Positions 43,700-55,372 of a DNA stretch of 64,000 nucleotides are shown piece by piece. Numbering within the stretch: the stretch's first letter is position 1; the number at the start of each line of letters is the position of its first letter. Both the position numbers and the translations under genes were made by a program. Below the pieces are notes generated by a model that saw only the letters and a program-made list of their open reading frames with translations, did not search any database and was not told the DNA's origin. The stretch is from Deinandra increscens subsp. villosa. Lineage: Eukaryota > Streptophyta > Magnoliopsida > Asterales > Asteraceae. Location of the stretch: positions 15,223,167 through 15,287,166 of the forward strand of contig JBCNJP010000003.1 of assembly GCA_039602395.1 (NCBI GenBank), written 5' to 3'.

Positions 43700-44386
43700 A
43701 TGTCAACTTCAAATCCTGCAAATCCTGATGCTTCTGATCCTCTTTATCTTCATGCATCTAATCATCCAGGTCTCCTTTTGGTAACTCAAGTTTTTTATGG
43801 ATCTGGATTTCATACTTGGAAAAGGTCTATGACTATTGCTTTAACTGCAAAGAATAAGTTTGGCATGGTTGATGGCACGATTACTTGTCCTACTGATTTA
43901 GCACAATCAAGTTCATGGAAAAGATGCAACAACATGGTAATTTCATGGATTTTAAATACACTTGCTCGTGTATATGTTGATAAGGCATCTGAATTGTGGA
44001 CTGAGTTGAATGATAGATTTGGTAAATCTAATGGTCCTAAACTCTATGAATTACAAAAGAGTTTATCTCAAATCAGTCAAGGCAATGATAATATTGCTTC
44101 CTATTTTAGCAAAATTAAACAGATCTGGGATGAGCTTCAGTCTGTGCACAATTATAATCGTTGTACTTGTGCTTCTACACAAGAAATTGCTAAGCAAAAT
44201 GAAGAACAAAAACTTATTCAATTTCTAATGGGATTGAATAATTCTTTTGATACATCAAGGACTAATATCCTTATGATGAAGCCTTTACCAAAGGTGAGTG
44301 AGGCTTATTCTTTGCTTACTCAAGAAGAACAGCAAAGAGAGATTCATGTTGCTGGTATTTTTTTTCTTCACAATCTACCTCAATGA
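43700..44386 (+). CDS. Copia Gag (Retrotran_gag_3 type)
   Basis: 228 residues from MSTSNPANPDASDPLYLHAS. ASNHPGLLLVTQVFYGSGF, TWKRSMTIALTAKNKFGMVD and GTI..P are the hallmark N-terminal segment of Ale/Retrofit-type Gag, followed by the UBN2-like helix region LWTELNDRFGKSNGPKLYEL, FLMGLNNSFDTSRTNIL and SLLTQEEQQREI. The usual family motif is L.G.NY..W; here it reads FYGSGFHTW. The ORF ends shortly before the zinc knuckle, which follows in another frame from 44434. Gag assembles the cytoplasmic particle. Confidence 0.85.
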   Translation: MSTSNPANPDASDPLYLHASNHPGLLLVTQVFYGSGFHTWKRSMTIALTAKNKFGMVDGTITCPTDLAQSSSWKRCNNMVISWILNTLARVYVDKASELWTELNDRFGKSNGPKLYELQKSLSQISQGNDNIASYFSKIKQIWDELQSVHNYNRCTCASTQEIAKQNEEQKLIQFLMGLNNSFDTSRTNILMMKPLPKVSEAYSLLTQEEQQREIHVAGIFFLHNLPQ

Positions 44387-44389
44387 ATG

Positions 44390-45177
44390 TTACTGCACAT
44401 TCTTAATCTAATTTCAGAGGTGATTCTAAGAAGTTGATTTGTTCCCATTGTAAGAAAACATGTCATTCAGTAAACAAATGCTATAGAATAGTTGGCTTTC
44501 CCAAGGATTTTAAGTTCACAAAGACTAAAAGGTTTGCTGGTAATGTTCAAAGTGATGAATCTGAATCTAATCTTGCTGAATCCATTTCTGGTGGTGGTCA
44601 AAGTTTTACCAATGAACAATATCAAGCTCTCCTTCAACTGGTAACTAAGCAGAATATTGAAGCTGATTCTACAACAACAATTAGCTATGCTAATTTTGCA
44701 GGTATAATGGCTTGCAATTCACAACAAATTAACACAAAATGGATCATAGATACTGGCGCTAGTTACCATATGTGTTATGATGAGATTCTATTTTCTACCA
44801 TTCATGATCTTGCTAAGCCAACTTTCATTTTTCTTCCTAATGGTCATATGTTCACTGTTACTAAATCAGGAAGTGTAGCTTTGACTCCTAATTTTTCCAT
44901 TTCCAATGTTCTTTTAGTCCCAGAATTCAAACAAAATCTCTTATCTGTTCCAAAATTGTGCAAGGACACTAATGGAATAGTTTCATTTTCTGAGCTTGAT
45001 TGTTTCTTGCAGGCCCCTTTTCTGAAGAAGCCACTGGCACTTGGTAGGCTTCTTCATGGTCTCTACATTCTTCATTCCAGTCCACTGTTTCAATCTGTTC
45101 AAAATTTTGTTTCCTCATGTAATTCTGCTGTTTTTTGTAATACTTGGCACAATAGATTGAGGCATTTACCATTGTAG
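44390..45177 (+). pseudogene. Copia zinc knuckle, protease and pre-integrase region
   Basis: ICSHCKKTCHSVNKC gives C-X2-C-X4-H-X4-C (one Gly of the usual KKTGH is Cys). Protease follows with the active site WIIDTGASYHMC at about 44740-44775, then LLVPEFKQNLLSVPKLC. The region ends TWHNRLRHLPL and a TAG at about 45175, in the middle of the integrase zinc module. It is separated from gag by a frame change near 44390-44430. Confidence 0.8.
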
Positions 45178-45180
45178 AAG

Positions 45181-45543
45181 CTTAATAAGCTTCATTTGTT
45201 TTCTAAAAGTTCCAATAATACCCTTGATCATTGTTCTATATGTCCTAAAGCTAGACAACAAAATTTACCATTTCCAGTTAGTCATTCAAAGTCTCTTAAA
45301 CCTTTTGATCTTATACATGTTGATATATGGGATCCTTATCATAATGACACATATGATGGTTTTAAGTACTTTCTTACCATAGTTGATGATTGCACAAAAG
45401 TCACTTAGACTCATTTACTCAAAACAAAAAGCAGTGCTTCTAATATTCTACAAGGTTTTGTAACCTTAATTCATAATCAGTTTGGTATCACAGTTAAAAC
45501 TATTAGAACTGATAATGCTTTTGAATTAGGGTCTAGTGCTGCT
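45181..45543 (+). pseudogene. Copia integrase, N-terminal part
   Basis: CSICPKARQQNLPFPVSHSK completes the zinc module. LIHVDIWDPYHNDTYDGFKY supplies the first catalytic Asp and IRTDNAFEL the second. A TAG at about 45406 interrupts just after DDCTKVT. Confidence 0.82.
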
Positions 45544-47058
45544 ATGAAAGCTTATTTCATTAGCAAAGGTATTCAGCACCAAACTTCGTGTCCTGGTAAG
45601 CCACAACAAAATGGTGTTGTTGAAAGAAAACATAAGCACCATCTTAAAACAGCAAGAGCACTTATGTTTCAGTCTCAGTTACCTAATTCTTTTTGGGGTG
45701 ATTGTATTCTCACTGCTACTCATTTGATCAATTTATTTCCTATTGTCATTTTGGATCATAAAACACCAAATGAGGTTTTGTATGGTAAACCTTCTACATA
45801 TTCTCATTTAAGAACATTTGGCTGTTTATGTTATGCATCCACTTCCAAATCTGGTAGGGATAAATTCATGCCCAGGGCTATTGCTTCCATTTATCCTTTT
45901 GGACAAAAAGGTTACAAGTTATATAACTTGCAAACTCATTCTACTTTTGTCTCTAGGGATGTGGTTTTTCATGAATCCATTTTTCCTTCTTTAAAGCCTC
46001 CAACCTCTTTTCTTTTTCCTTTCAATGACTCTTTTCCTGTTGATGACTCTTCTTCTGATCTTTCTTCCTCCACATCTCCTTCCTCTACTTCCTCCTGTAT
46101 TCCTTCATCTGTTCCTATTGTTCCTATTTCTCCTTCACCTGTTACATCATCTATTCCTCCTCCTACTGCTATTCCTACCAGAAGATCATCTAGGCAACCT
46201 GCTCCTCCCTCTTACTTATCAGATTATGTCTGCAATGCTTTTACTGATACTGATTTCCTTCATGCTTGTCCTGCTCATTTTTCTTTTTCTTTTAATGCTT
46301 TGTCTGACTCTTCTAAACATCTTTTAACTAATCTAGACATCATTAAAGAACCATCTTCTTTTAAAGAAGCTGCTGGTAACCTTGTCTGGCAGGATGCTAT
46401 GACAAAAGAGTTTGAGGCTCTTACTGCCACCAACACTTGGACCCTCATGGATTTACCAACAGGTAAGAAACCTATCAAGTGTAAGTGGGTCTATAAAGTG
46501 AAGTATCATTCTAACGGTTCTATTGAAAGGTGTAAAGCCAGACTTATAGTTCGAGGGGACACTCAAAAGGAAGGCATAGATTATACAGAAACTTTTTCCC
46601 CTGTCATAAAACTCACTACTATTCGAGCTCTTGTTGCAGTTGCTATAAAAATGCATTGGCAATTGCATCAATTGGATGTTAACAATGTTTTTTTTCATGG
46701 GGACCTTGATGAAGAGATTTATATGTGTCCTCCTCCTGGTTTGCCTATTTCAGAGTCTAATAAAGTGCTCAAACTTAACAAGTCACTTTATGGTCTTAAA
46801 CAAGCTTCGAGGCAGTGGTATGGCAAGATTTCAACTGCCTTGAAGTCAAGGGGTTATGTCAGATCCCCTAGTGATTATTCTTTGTTTTCTAAGTCAATGG
46901 GCAACTCTATTGTTCATCTAGCTGTCTATGTTGATGATATTCTCTTCATTGGGAATGATGTTGATGAGATGACTGCCCTGAAGAATTTTCTTAATGACAC
47001 TTTCAAGATTAAAGATTTAGGCTTTCTCAACTACTTTCTTAGCATTGAAGTAGTTTAA
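45544..47058 (+). pseudogene. Copia integrase C-terminus and reverse transcriptase
   Basis: A 504-codon open stretch. GKPQQNGVVERKH carries the integrase Glu; LRTFGCLCYAST and YKLYNLQT end the integrase. A Ser/Pro-rich linker (about 46020-46210) follows. Reverse transcriptase begins with TWTLMDLPTGKKPIKCKWVY, then RCKARLIVRGDTQKEGIDY, LHQLDVNNVFFHGDLDEEIY (family usually DVNNAFLHGDL), KSLYGLKQASRQW and LAVYVDDILFIGND (catalytic DD). A TAA at 47056-47058 ends it inside the polymerase; it resumes at 47077. Confidence 0.88.
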
Positions 47059-48381
47059 ATTCCATCTGGCCTGATTATGTCTCAAAAGAAATTTTCCTCT
47101 GATTTAATCAAAGAGTTTCAAATAGAGGATCTTCCTGTCACCACTTGTCCTCTTCCTGTTGCTTTACAATTACACACTGTTGCTGGTGATTTACTCCCTG
47201 ATCCTTTGTCCTATAGAAGATTGGTTGGCAAACTGAATTATCTTACTCATACAAGGTGTCACACCCCCAAAAATCCCACGCGCGACAACGCGCCGCAGGG
47301 AGCGTGACAAACCGGGATCGAACACGTTAGCCATACGAACAGTCTATATGCAATGTAAAAGTAAAACCAGAGTAAATGCGTTTTTAAATGCGGAAGCGTA
47401 ATCGACAAAGTTGTAATAATTGTTCAAGCGCCAAAACATGCGCAAACCAAAAGTTAATAAGTTTGATAAATAAATAAGTCTATGATGCATGCATGGTAAT
47501 AGTAATCCTTATGTAGTGCATCCTAGCTCGTGGCAGACAATCCAGTTTAGCGACCTGAGATATAACATGCTAAAGTGTCAACACAAAGGTTGGTGAGTTC
47601 ACAGGTTTAACAGTTCAGTAACGTTTCAAGTTCAGTTTAAGATTGACCGTTCAATAACGTCAAGTTGTAAGAGCATAATCACTAATATATATATCAAATA
47701 GCTAGCTAGGCTATATTCATGAAACTTCGCACGTTGATGGTCACCGAAGCTAACAGTTGTTTATAGTTTGCCTTGTTGTGTTTAGGACGAATATAACACC
47801 CGTTCGATATCCAATCGTGCCAGAGCGACTGACCCGGGTGGGGTTTGTCAGACCCAGTAGTACTACAATATATTTCCCGCTATCGTCATTAATACTAACG
47901 GTACCATAGGAAGGACTTTGTTGTATAGTGTGCTACAAGTACTTCAAGTGATATATAAAAGTCTAATTATCTCAGTTGTATAAATCATGCATGTTAATCT
48001 CCCCCAAAAGGATTAAAACAGTAAAATGGGGCCGTGAAACTCACCTTAGGTTGCTCAGCAAAGTTTCCAGATAAAACAGTTAATTCACGTAGCAAGAACG
48101 AGTCTTGTGCAAGCAATCAATCACCTAACGAGCATACGAGTATAAGTGTGTGTTCTAAACTATTAAATCTAACGTAAACGACATAAACGAATGATCGTGA
48201 AGTCCGGACTAGTCGAGGATGGCACTTGTGCCAAATCCGAGCGATTATCGAAATACGCGAGAAAAATACAATATATGTTAATATTATATATTTTCTAAGT
48301 TCAGAGACTTCAAAAATAAATATATATATAATATATATATTTAAACCGAACGTGTTATGACGATAATAATGGGTTACAAAA

Positions 48382-48382
<1 letters not shown>

Positions 48383-48427
<45 letters not shown>
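48383..48427. repeat. (TA)n microsatellite
   Basis: About 22 uninterrupted TA units; weaker 'tatata' tracts lie at 48285-48345. Confidence 0.95.
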
Positions 48428-48431
<4 letters not shown>

Positions 48432-48727
48432 TTTCCTCCAAAAGTATCTAATCGTTTTCAATAAACCAACGATATACGTATATGTATATTAAATTACGCA
48501 AAATATATCTATTTTGCATTTTTATGTAAGACCGTGATTTTTGAGTTAGAATATGCATGCAGATTTATTTAAAACTATATTTTGGTTCAAATCATCAAAT
48601 TTTACGAGTTCGATAATCAATATACATTTTATGGGTTTAAACATTTGTAGGAAATGGTTTTAAAGAAGTTTTGATTCACTAGGAAACCTAAACTCGCAAT
48701 ATATAAAAAAAATAGACAAGGTGAGGC

Positions 48728-48795
48728 CGCCTGGGGTCGAACCCGCGACCTCCCCTTCACCGGTTCAGCGATCTAACCACTGGGGCAGTCTCCCG
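48728..48795 (-). repeat. tRNA-like segment with A and B boxes in the solo LTR (copy 1)
   Basis: The minus strand reads TGCCCCAGTGGTTAG (48787-48773, A-box-like) and, 29 bases on, GGGTTCGACCC (48743-48733, B-box-like), with a GC-rich middle. It looks like a degenerate tRNA, not a working gene: no full acceptor stem could be paired by eye. Confidence 0.55.
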
Positions 48796-48889
48796 ATCAC
48801 GTCAACAACTGGCCGGCAATCGTTTTATATAGTAACAGAGACCAGGATCGGCTCTTAAGAAGGAAACAAAACAAAACCAGAAAAATGTA

Positions 48890-48962
48890 TGGGACGGGTT
48901 TCGAACCCGCGTCCCCCGCGACCCAGACCAGCGCCCTAACCAGTTAAGCCAGATTGGCGTCT
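48890..48962 (-). repeat. tRNA-like segment with A and B boxes in the solo LTR (copy 2)
   Basis: The minus strand reads TGGCTTAACTGGTTAG (48951-48936) and GGGTTCGAAACCC (48908-48896), 27 bases apart. It lies 160 bp from copy 1 with the same orientation and a different body sequence. Confidence 0.55.
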
Positions 48963-50799
48963 GGTTTTAAAACAGAAACGAAAATATATAACTTGTACCG
49001 GTCCGACCTCATCTTCTTCATACAAGAATTCCGGTGATCGGAACCCTAGTTCCGGTCGCCGGAAAAACGTAAACACAGAAAAACACAAGAAAAAGGTGTG
49101 ATTAACATGAAAGTATCGTTACCTTTAACCGGTGATGAAAAATTGTCGAGTTTGAACACCGAAACGAATCTCGAACTTTGAATACGAACACCGAGCACCG
49201 TCACGGTTTGGACCTTCGATGACCCCTGGTTGCTCGTAGGAGATTCGCGATTCCAGAGGTGGTATAATGAGGGTCAATGGTGTAGTGGTTGGCCGGAATT
49301 TCAAAGTATTCGGTGGAACTTTGGTGGGTTTTTTTCTTCGTGACGGCAGGGAGAGGACGAGAGAGTTTTTGAGAGTTTTGTGGTTGTCCTTCAATGATAT
49401 GGTAATTATATACAGGTCGGTTGGAATGATGCAACTAAAACTGTCGAACCTTTGATTGCCGGAATTATGACCGGAGTAATGCTGGTCGCGAAACAGTCCG
49501 AGGGTTGATGAATGTCGTAAATGTCATTAATTCCACTTTGGTTGATTGACAAATTCAGTCCCTCTCAAACTTATACAATTGACACAAAGTTTGGGATAAA
49601 TGTAGAATAAACCCTCCTAAGTTTTGTAAGGAGAATGGGCTTCAAACAATGACAGAAAAGGTCCCTCAAATTTATGAAAGGATAACGAGGCTAACGGATA
49701 TTAACGGAGGAATGATTAAACAATGAATATACAAGGAACGTCAAAAATATATAAAACGTATAACGTTAATAAGGAGATATGAACTTAAACAACTACCTAA
49801 AATCATAAATAATAATTCCCAATTCTCTATTTTAAAGTTCACATAAAATCATAGGTTTTCAAATCTATAACTCCCATATATTTAAAGTACATACATTGTA
49901 AATAATGAATTGTAATTAAATCATTTAATTACACAATATTATACATATCATTAAATCATATGTATATGTATTTTTATGTTATAATTCCACATAAAATCGT
50001 AGAATTTCAAACGTTTAAATTTCCGTGCATGCTCGTAGTGATTGATCACACAAAACCCTAATTGCTAAAGTCAACGCAGATAAGCACATAAATGTTCACA
50101 CAACATTTAATACGTTTTACGTTCAGTTAATATCGGAAAATGACCTGAAAAGTCGGATTGTCACACAAGGCCAGACTTAGCCTTTTCTGTTCAATACCTA
50201 AGTCAGTTCATGCAGTCTCTTTGTCAAGCTCATTGGGATGCTGCCATTCACACTCTTAGATATGTCAAAGGATCCTTAACTCAAGGATTATATTTCAATA
50301 ATTCTATCGATTTCTCTCTACAAGCTTACTGTGATTCTGATTGGGCAGCATGTCCCAATACAAGGCGATCTGTCAGTGGCTATTTTGTGTCATTAGGAGG
50401 CAGTCCATTGTCCTGGAAATCTAAAAAGCAACCCACAGTTTCTTTAAGCTCAGCCAAAGCTGAATACCGGTCCATGCGTAGAGTTAATGCTGAAATTGCA
50501 TGGTTAACCCGCTTGCTTGCTGAATTTGGTGTTCCAAATATTACTCTTGTTCCTTTGAAATGTGACAGCCAAGCTGCCACACATATTGCTAAAAATCCTG
50601 TTTTCCGTGAACGAACTAAACATATCAATCTCGATTGTCATTTCGTGAGAGAAAAAGTTCAAGATGGTTTGATCAACTTGATTCATGTTTCTACCGGGTC
50701 TCAGCTAACTGATGTTTTTACAAAGAGTCTGGCCGGTCCTCAGCATCACTACTTACTTTCCAAGTTGGGTTTAACACCTCCAACTTGAGGGGGGGGGGG

Positions 50800-51095
50800 T
50801 GTTGCAATTATACCCTCCTCCGGGTTTCGAACTCATACTCTACTCCGGGTTAAAACAAAACAGAATAAGATTCGGGTTAGAAGACAAGCTCCGCGTGTTT
50901 TGTGTAAACGGGTCAAGAGTACCCGCCAATTTAAAAGTTCGTTAGTTTGTTAGTTTAACTTAACTAGAGTTTAGTTAGTTGCTTACCATAGTTAAATGTT
51001 AGTTAGTAGTTATTAGCTGAGATGTTTATATTCGAAAGCTTGTACATTTTCAAGGGTTAATGAGAATTTCGATCCTACATTCTCTCAATCAAACA
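50800..51095 (+). repeat. 3' LTR of the plus-strand Copia element
   Basis: 296 bp, preceded by a run of about 13 G (50787-50799, with 'ttgagg') acting as polypurine tract. Confidence 0.92.
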
Positions 51096-51100
51096 GTGTA

Positions 51101-51840
51101 ATACACATGTTTAAACGTCGTTAAACCATCTGCGTAGTTAAAGACAGGTGTAAAAGAAGAAAACCATCTGCTTAGTTGAAGACACATGTAATAGAAGAAA
51201 AAAAAGACCTGTAAAATTGGTGAAAATCAGGTTCAAAATGGCGACCTTGAGATAAGAAAACAAAGTCACGAACCACCAAACCAAAGTATTACTTGTGACA
51301 GAAACAGAATAACATAACTTATAACTAAGAATGAGGACAAAAAAATTTCCAAAGAAAAAAAGACGGTGAACAGTCTCACCATCACACAAAGCACGACTTC
51401 ATAAATGTATTTTATATAAAGATGATCAACCAGCTTAGAAAAGAGGATGAAATTGAAAGCTTAAGAAAGGTGAGCCACTTTAGAAAGTAATATACCCCAT
51501 TTAGTGTTCTTACGTTGAAATTTTCTATATTTGATAACTTCAACATTATAGCATAAGCTAATTTGTGGGTATTTTAGAATTTCAAGATTAAGAAGCTAAA
51601 GGGTGAGAAAAAACAAGCTCTATCTACATAACTTACTATAGAAGTCACACTTCAAAGAGTTCATGCAACTCAAAAAGATGATAAAGATACCTCTATTGAG
51701 ACTATAATTGATTCAAAGGATTCAAAACTCAAGTTTCCGTTAAATTATATGAATACCTAGACAACGGATGAGTATGCATATATCTTATTTTAAAGTATTA
51801 TTTAATAACACATAAATAATTACCTAATATATCAAATCAC
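51101..51840. other. AT-rich DNA, no recognised gene
   Basis: Two near-identical phrases, 'taaagacaggtgtaaaagaagaaa' type at 51140 and 51180, form a short degenerate tandem. The minus-strand ORF at 51138-51389 is hydrophobic and unrecognised. Confidence 0.45.
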
Positions 51841-52019
51841 AAGTCTGAGGTGTTCACTGAAAGTTCACTATTCCCTTACTGTTCCCTTTCCACATCAGCT
51901 TAACTTTGCATCCCTATTGGTAGTTTTGGGCGGTGGGCATGTGGCTGTTTTGTTTGATTTTTTTTTCTTTCAGCGTTGACATGAAACTTTTTATATTATG
52001 TTTTCTAGATACATTTCAA

Positions 52020-52090
52020 TATAAGCATTTGGCGCAGCGGTTTGTGTATTAGTAATGTTAACTTCTGGGCGCAGTTTCGATTCTGCTGCC
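52020..52090 (+). repeat. tRNA-like (SINE-like) segment
   Basis: 'tttggcgcagcggtttgtg' (A-box-like) is followed about 30 bp later by 'cagtttcgattctgc' (B-box-like), spaced as in a tRNA-derived SINE head. The tail is not obvious. Confidence 0.35.
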
Positions 52091-53898
52091 TTTTTTTTCC
52101 GCCTTTTCGTTACAATGGATTTTTATCATTTGTTAGAGTGGGCGGCTAATGCTTACAATATGAGATTAAACAACACGTGTCTCACCAAAGCTACCACGTT
52201 TCCTTTTTCTCTGCTTTCATTCTGCAGCTGGCACCCTATATCTCCCCCTCTCTTTATATCCCACCAAATCCTTCCAAATTCCATGTCTCCCACCACCGCT
52301 TAAATCTCTTCCAACCACCACCGCAGCCGCCGCCACCTCCGGCAACCAATCCGTCCAGCCAATTTCGCCATCCATTCACCCGGCCCATAAAAAAACTCCG
52401 TCGAAAAGTCATTAAATCCATCTTCTTCGCAACCGCCGCCATGTCTCTACTTTTTCCTCTCTCCATTTTACCTCACCGATGCTTCATCTCCGCCCTAACT
52501 CTCTCAAAGGAGAGATCACACTTTCTATCTCTTTCCTTTCTATTCCTCTGTACTCTTTCTATCTCTCTCTGAAGCTTCATCCCTTTCCTTTTCCGTCCGA
52601 TCGTTGTGGTTGTTCGACCACCATTGCCGTTCTACCGCTGTCGTCGTTCGCTGCCGTTCAAGATCTGAGAATGTTGCAGTGGTGGTGTTGGTTTAATGCT
52701 TTCGTAAGTTACGTATAACGTTGTATGGTACACTGCTGCAATTTTTAAGAAATCCGGTGTTATTTAAGTTTCTCATAAGTTACGTATTACCTTGCAGGTA
52801 CGGTTGTTCCAACGACGTTTGGTGCAGGTGATTTCGTGACATCGAAGGTACATTTATTTGTTTAATTAATTAGGTTTGACTTGGATGTCAATCACATGTT
52901 TTCATTTGGCATTGGACTATTTTTGAATCTGAATGTATTTTTCTTACCAAATGGTTACATGTAACTTGAAGGATAACTTACTTTGGGGATGCGGTGGTTT
53001 ACCAAGCCTGCTGGTTTGAATGGATCCTTTATGAAATGATTTTGAGTATAGATCTGTACATGGAGAAAATAATCACATAAACAAATTTAATTAATATGTT
53101 ACTTGGGTTGACGTGAAAGTCAATAAATATCTCAAAAACTATCTTGATCACAACCTCAAGGTTCATGTAGGGAGATTACAGAAAGGTTTGTCTCTTCATT
53201 ACCATATAAATACCTTCTGTATGGAGCTTCCCTCATATATGTATGCTGGTAAGAGTAATTGCTACTCCTGTGAAGTTATTAGCATTGAATGATTTTCATT
53301 GCAGAGCACCGCCATTAGGGTAATCTTCATTTTTTGTTGGTTACTTTCTGGTTGCAGAGCACCGCCATGTGGGTTCAAATAATATTTTTTTTGGATTGCA
53401 GATTTGGACTTTGGAGGTATCTCATCCTTCTTACTAGGTATTGCTTTTTTAATTTTTGTTTATGGGTGCATGTTATGTGTTTGATGAAATGCTTTGATTG
53501 AATTTTATGTATTAGAAGGCATAACTACTGATCAAGGTATTTGATTGTTTTTTTTTTCTACAAATTTCATTTGAATGCATTGGAATTTATCAATTTTGTA
53601 TTGATGTTTCATGTTTCAAAACTGTTATTAAAATTTTTATTTGAGAGCATAAATGGTTATCATTTTTATTTAGGTATTTGATGTTTATTCTTTGAAACAT
53701 TAAGGGAGAAGCCTAAGTGCCTAACAGAAGTTAATATACACATTCAAATTCATTTGATCAGGAAATTTTGATTTGGTAATATGAGAATTCAAAACCTGTT
53801 AGCACCAATCCACTATATTTTTATAATTACTCTGTTGTCAGTTTCAAATCATTATTGGTCCAAATCAGATTTCATGAAAGTAAAGTGTGTTCTTATGA

Positions 53899-53996
53899 AT
53901 AATTTGGGTTTTTTTTTGTTTGTTGCAAGTAATATGTTTACCTCTTCCATAATTTGGGTTTTTTTGTTGTTGCAAGTAATATGTTTACCTCTTCCT
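53899..53996. repeat. Tandem duplication, unit about 49 bp
   Basis: 'ataatttgggtttttttt' then 'gttgcaagtaatatgtttac' then 'ctcttcc' occurs twice (53899-53948, 53949-53996); the copies differ in T-run length. Confidence 0.85.
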
Positions 53997-55300
53997 TAGA
54001 CCCGCTAATCTGCACCATTTGGTATGTTTCTTTTACTTGGTTGTTACTATTTCCGTTTGTTATATATGTTTACATATTTGTATAACAACTCTTTTTTATA
54101 TGATATCGATGTCCTCTTATTACTCGAACGAGCCTTAGTTTCTGCTATATATTTCTTCTCTTCAAAAGAATCATAAATTGGTTGCTTAAATTTCATGTTT
54201 ACTTAGATATGAGCCAAAGCTAAACTTAAATTATTTGACTTTAGAATTATTGAATTTCTGTGTTCTTAGTGATTTTATTTTGGTTCACATTTTAAAGATA
54301 TATCCCTTTTCATTCCCTACAGGTTTCAAATTTATTTTCTTCATATGATAAGACTTTAGACATTAGAATCATTAATGATATTCCTTTTCATTTGCTTTTT
54401 CAGTCTATTATGACATTTTGGTTTGCCTATATTCTATCATGTTAGTTATTTATATGTTAAAGGATGCTAATGTTGTTACTCTGATTATATCTTGGCAGGA
54501 CTGTTGTTGTTGCTCTACTCCCATATTTGTGTATTGGTATGTGCTCTTTGATTCATGGTGTTTTTCTTATCATCCTAAAACTTATTTAGTCCATGGTATA
54601 TGTTACTTTGTTCATGGTTCATGCATCAGTTGCTTTAAGAAAATCATAAACTGAGATTTACTTTATCAGTATCTGTTCCATTGGCTTTTAATTACATGAT
54701 AAGACTTTAGAGTTTAGAGTCATTTCATTACATGGTTTATTTAGAGTTGAAACTCATTCTATGGAGTTTTGTGTTTTATATAAGCATAACATTCATGTGT
54801 TCCAAACTATATTAGTCATGATATGTGTATCATCTGAGACCTTAAATCTTAATTATTACATTTTGGTTTTCCTATTTACTGTCAGGGAAAATGAAGGTAC
54901 CTCTCAACCTTAAATTTGATTATTTCCTTATCTTTAACAACACAATTCCACGGCTCCTAAAACTCCTGTAGAAAAAACACCAAAGCGTTATGATAGGAAA
55001 AATGAAGGTACCTCTCTTTCATGTTAAAATCACTTCATATAACAACACATACTATAATATAACTAAATATACAACTTTAGACTATTCAACAGCTAAAAGG
55101 AGTAAGGAAAAGGATGATTGACATGATGGTAGCAACAAAGAAAGGAGCAATTTTGATGCATAAATAAACCTTACATAGCTCCATGGATATGCTTTTGTTT
55201 TGGTACATATTATGTTGTGAAGGGATAGAATGCCACTTGATAAAGGTTCATGCTGGAGAGCATTTTAGGAGAACGTTAAAACAAGAATCTCTAGGTCCAA

Positions 55301-55372
55301 GTCAGATGCTTTTGATGTAAAAATATCTTTTGCTTATCGAGTCAGATGCTTTTGATGTAAAAATATCTTTTG
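55301..55372. repeat. Direct duplication, 32 bp in a 40 bp period
   Basis: 'gtcagatgcttttgatgtaa' plus 'aaatatcttttg' at 55301-55332 and again, identical, at 55341-55372. Confidence 0.9.

Larger units (their letters stand above)
47257..50165. mobile_element. 2.9 kb solo LTR (Ty3/gypsy, Tekay-like) inside the Copia reverse transcriptase
   Basis: Starts TGTCACACCCCCAAAAATCC, ends GGATTGTCACA, with a perfect 5 bp duplication CAAGG (47252-47256, 50166-50170). Excision restores the reverse transcriptase frame exactly. It has TG...CA ends and no gag-pol, and its start resembles long chromovirus LTRs I know from Asteraceae (recall, not a search). It contains two tRNA-like pol III box pairs and a long (TA)n run. 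ORFs inside are non-coding. The orientation is undecided. Confidence 0.78.
47059..50788 (+). pseudogene. Copia reverse transcriptase end and RNase H, split by insertion
   Basis: Before the insertion: LIMSQKKFSSDLIKEF to RRLVGKLNYLTHTR (47256). After it, in register once the insertion and one CAAGG are removed: PDLAFSVQYLSQFMQ, then ALIHTLRYVK-like AAIHTLRYVKGSLTQGLYF, YCDSDWAACPNTRRSVSGY, SLSSAKAEYRSM, KCDSQAATHIAKNP and QLTDVFTKSL. All RNase H catalytic positions (D, E, D) are readable, and the coding frame ends with TGA at 50788. Confidence 0.88.
43139..51095 (+). mobile_element. Ty1/Copia retrotransposon (Ale/Retrofit-like), plus strand, split by a solo LTR
   Basis: Two 296 bp LTRs (TGTTGCAATTATACCC to CTCAATCAAACA), perfect target duplication GTGTA (43134-43138, 51096-51100), tRNA-iMet primer site TGGTATCAGAGC at 43435-43446, and a G-rich polypurine tract at 50786-50799. 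About 11 LTR differences by eye (about 96 percent identity). Order gag, zinc knuckle, protease, integrase, reverse transcriptase, RNase H. Stops at about 45175, 45406 and 47056 plus a 2909 bp insertion inactivate pol. Without the insertion it would be about 5.04 kb. Confidence 0.92.

Noticed and set aside
46025..46327. Leucine-rich 100-codon ORF that looks like a membrane protein
   Set aside because: It is the shifted frame of the Ser/Pro-rich linker of the Copia polyprotein, which is confirmed on both sides by integrase and reverse transcriptase motifs.
48117..48461. ORF with Tyr-Ile repeats
   Set aside because: Produced by the (TA)n microsatellite inside the solo LTR.
52177..52572. Pro-rich ORF as a host gene
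   Set aside because: No recognised domain, the Met is followed by C/T-rich leader-like sequence, and the frame ends in low-complexity Leu/Ser; kept only as part of an unclassified region.
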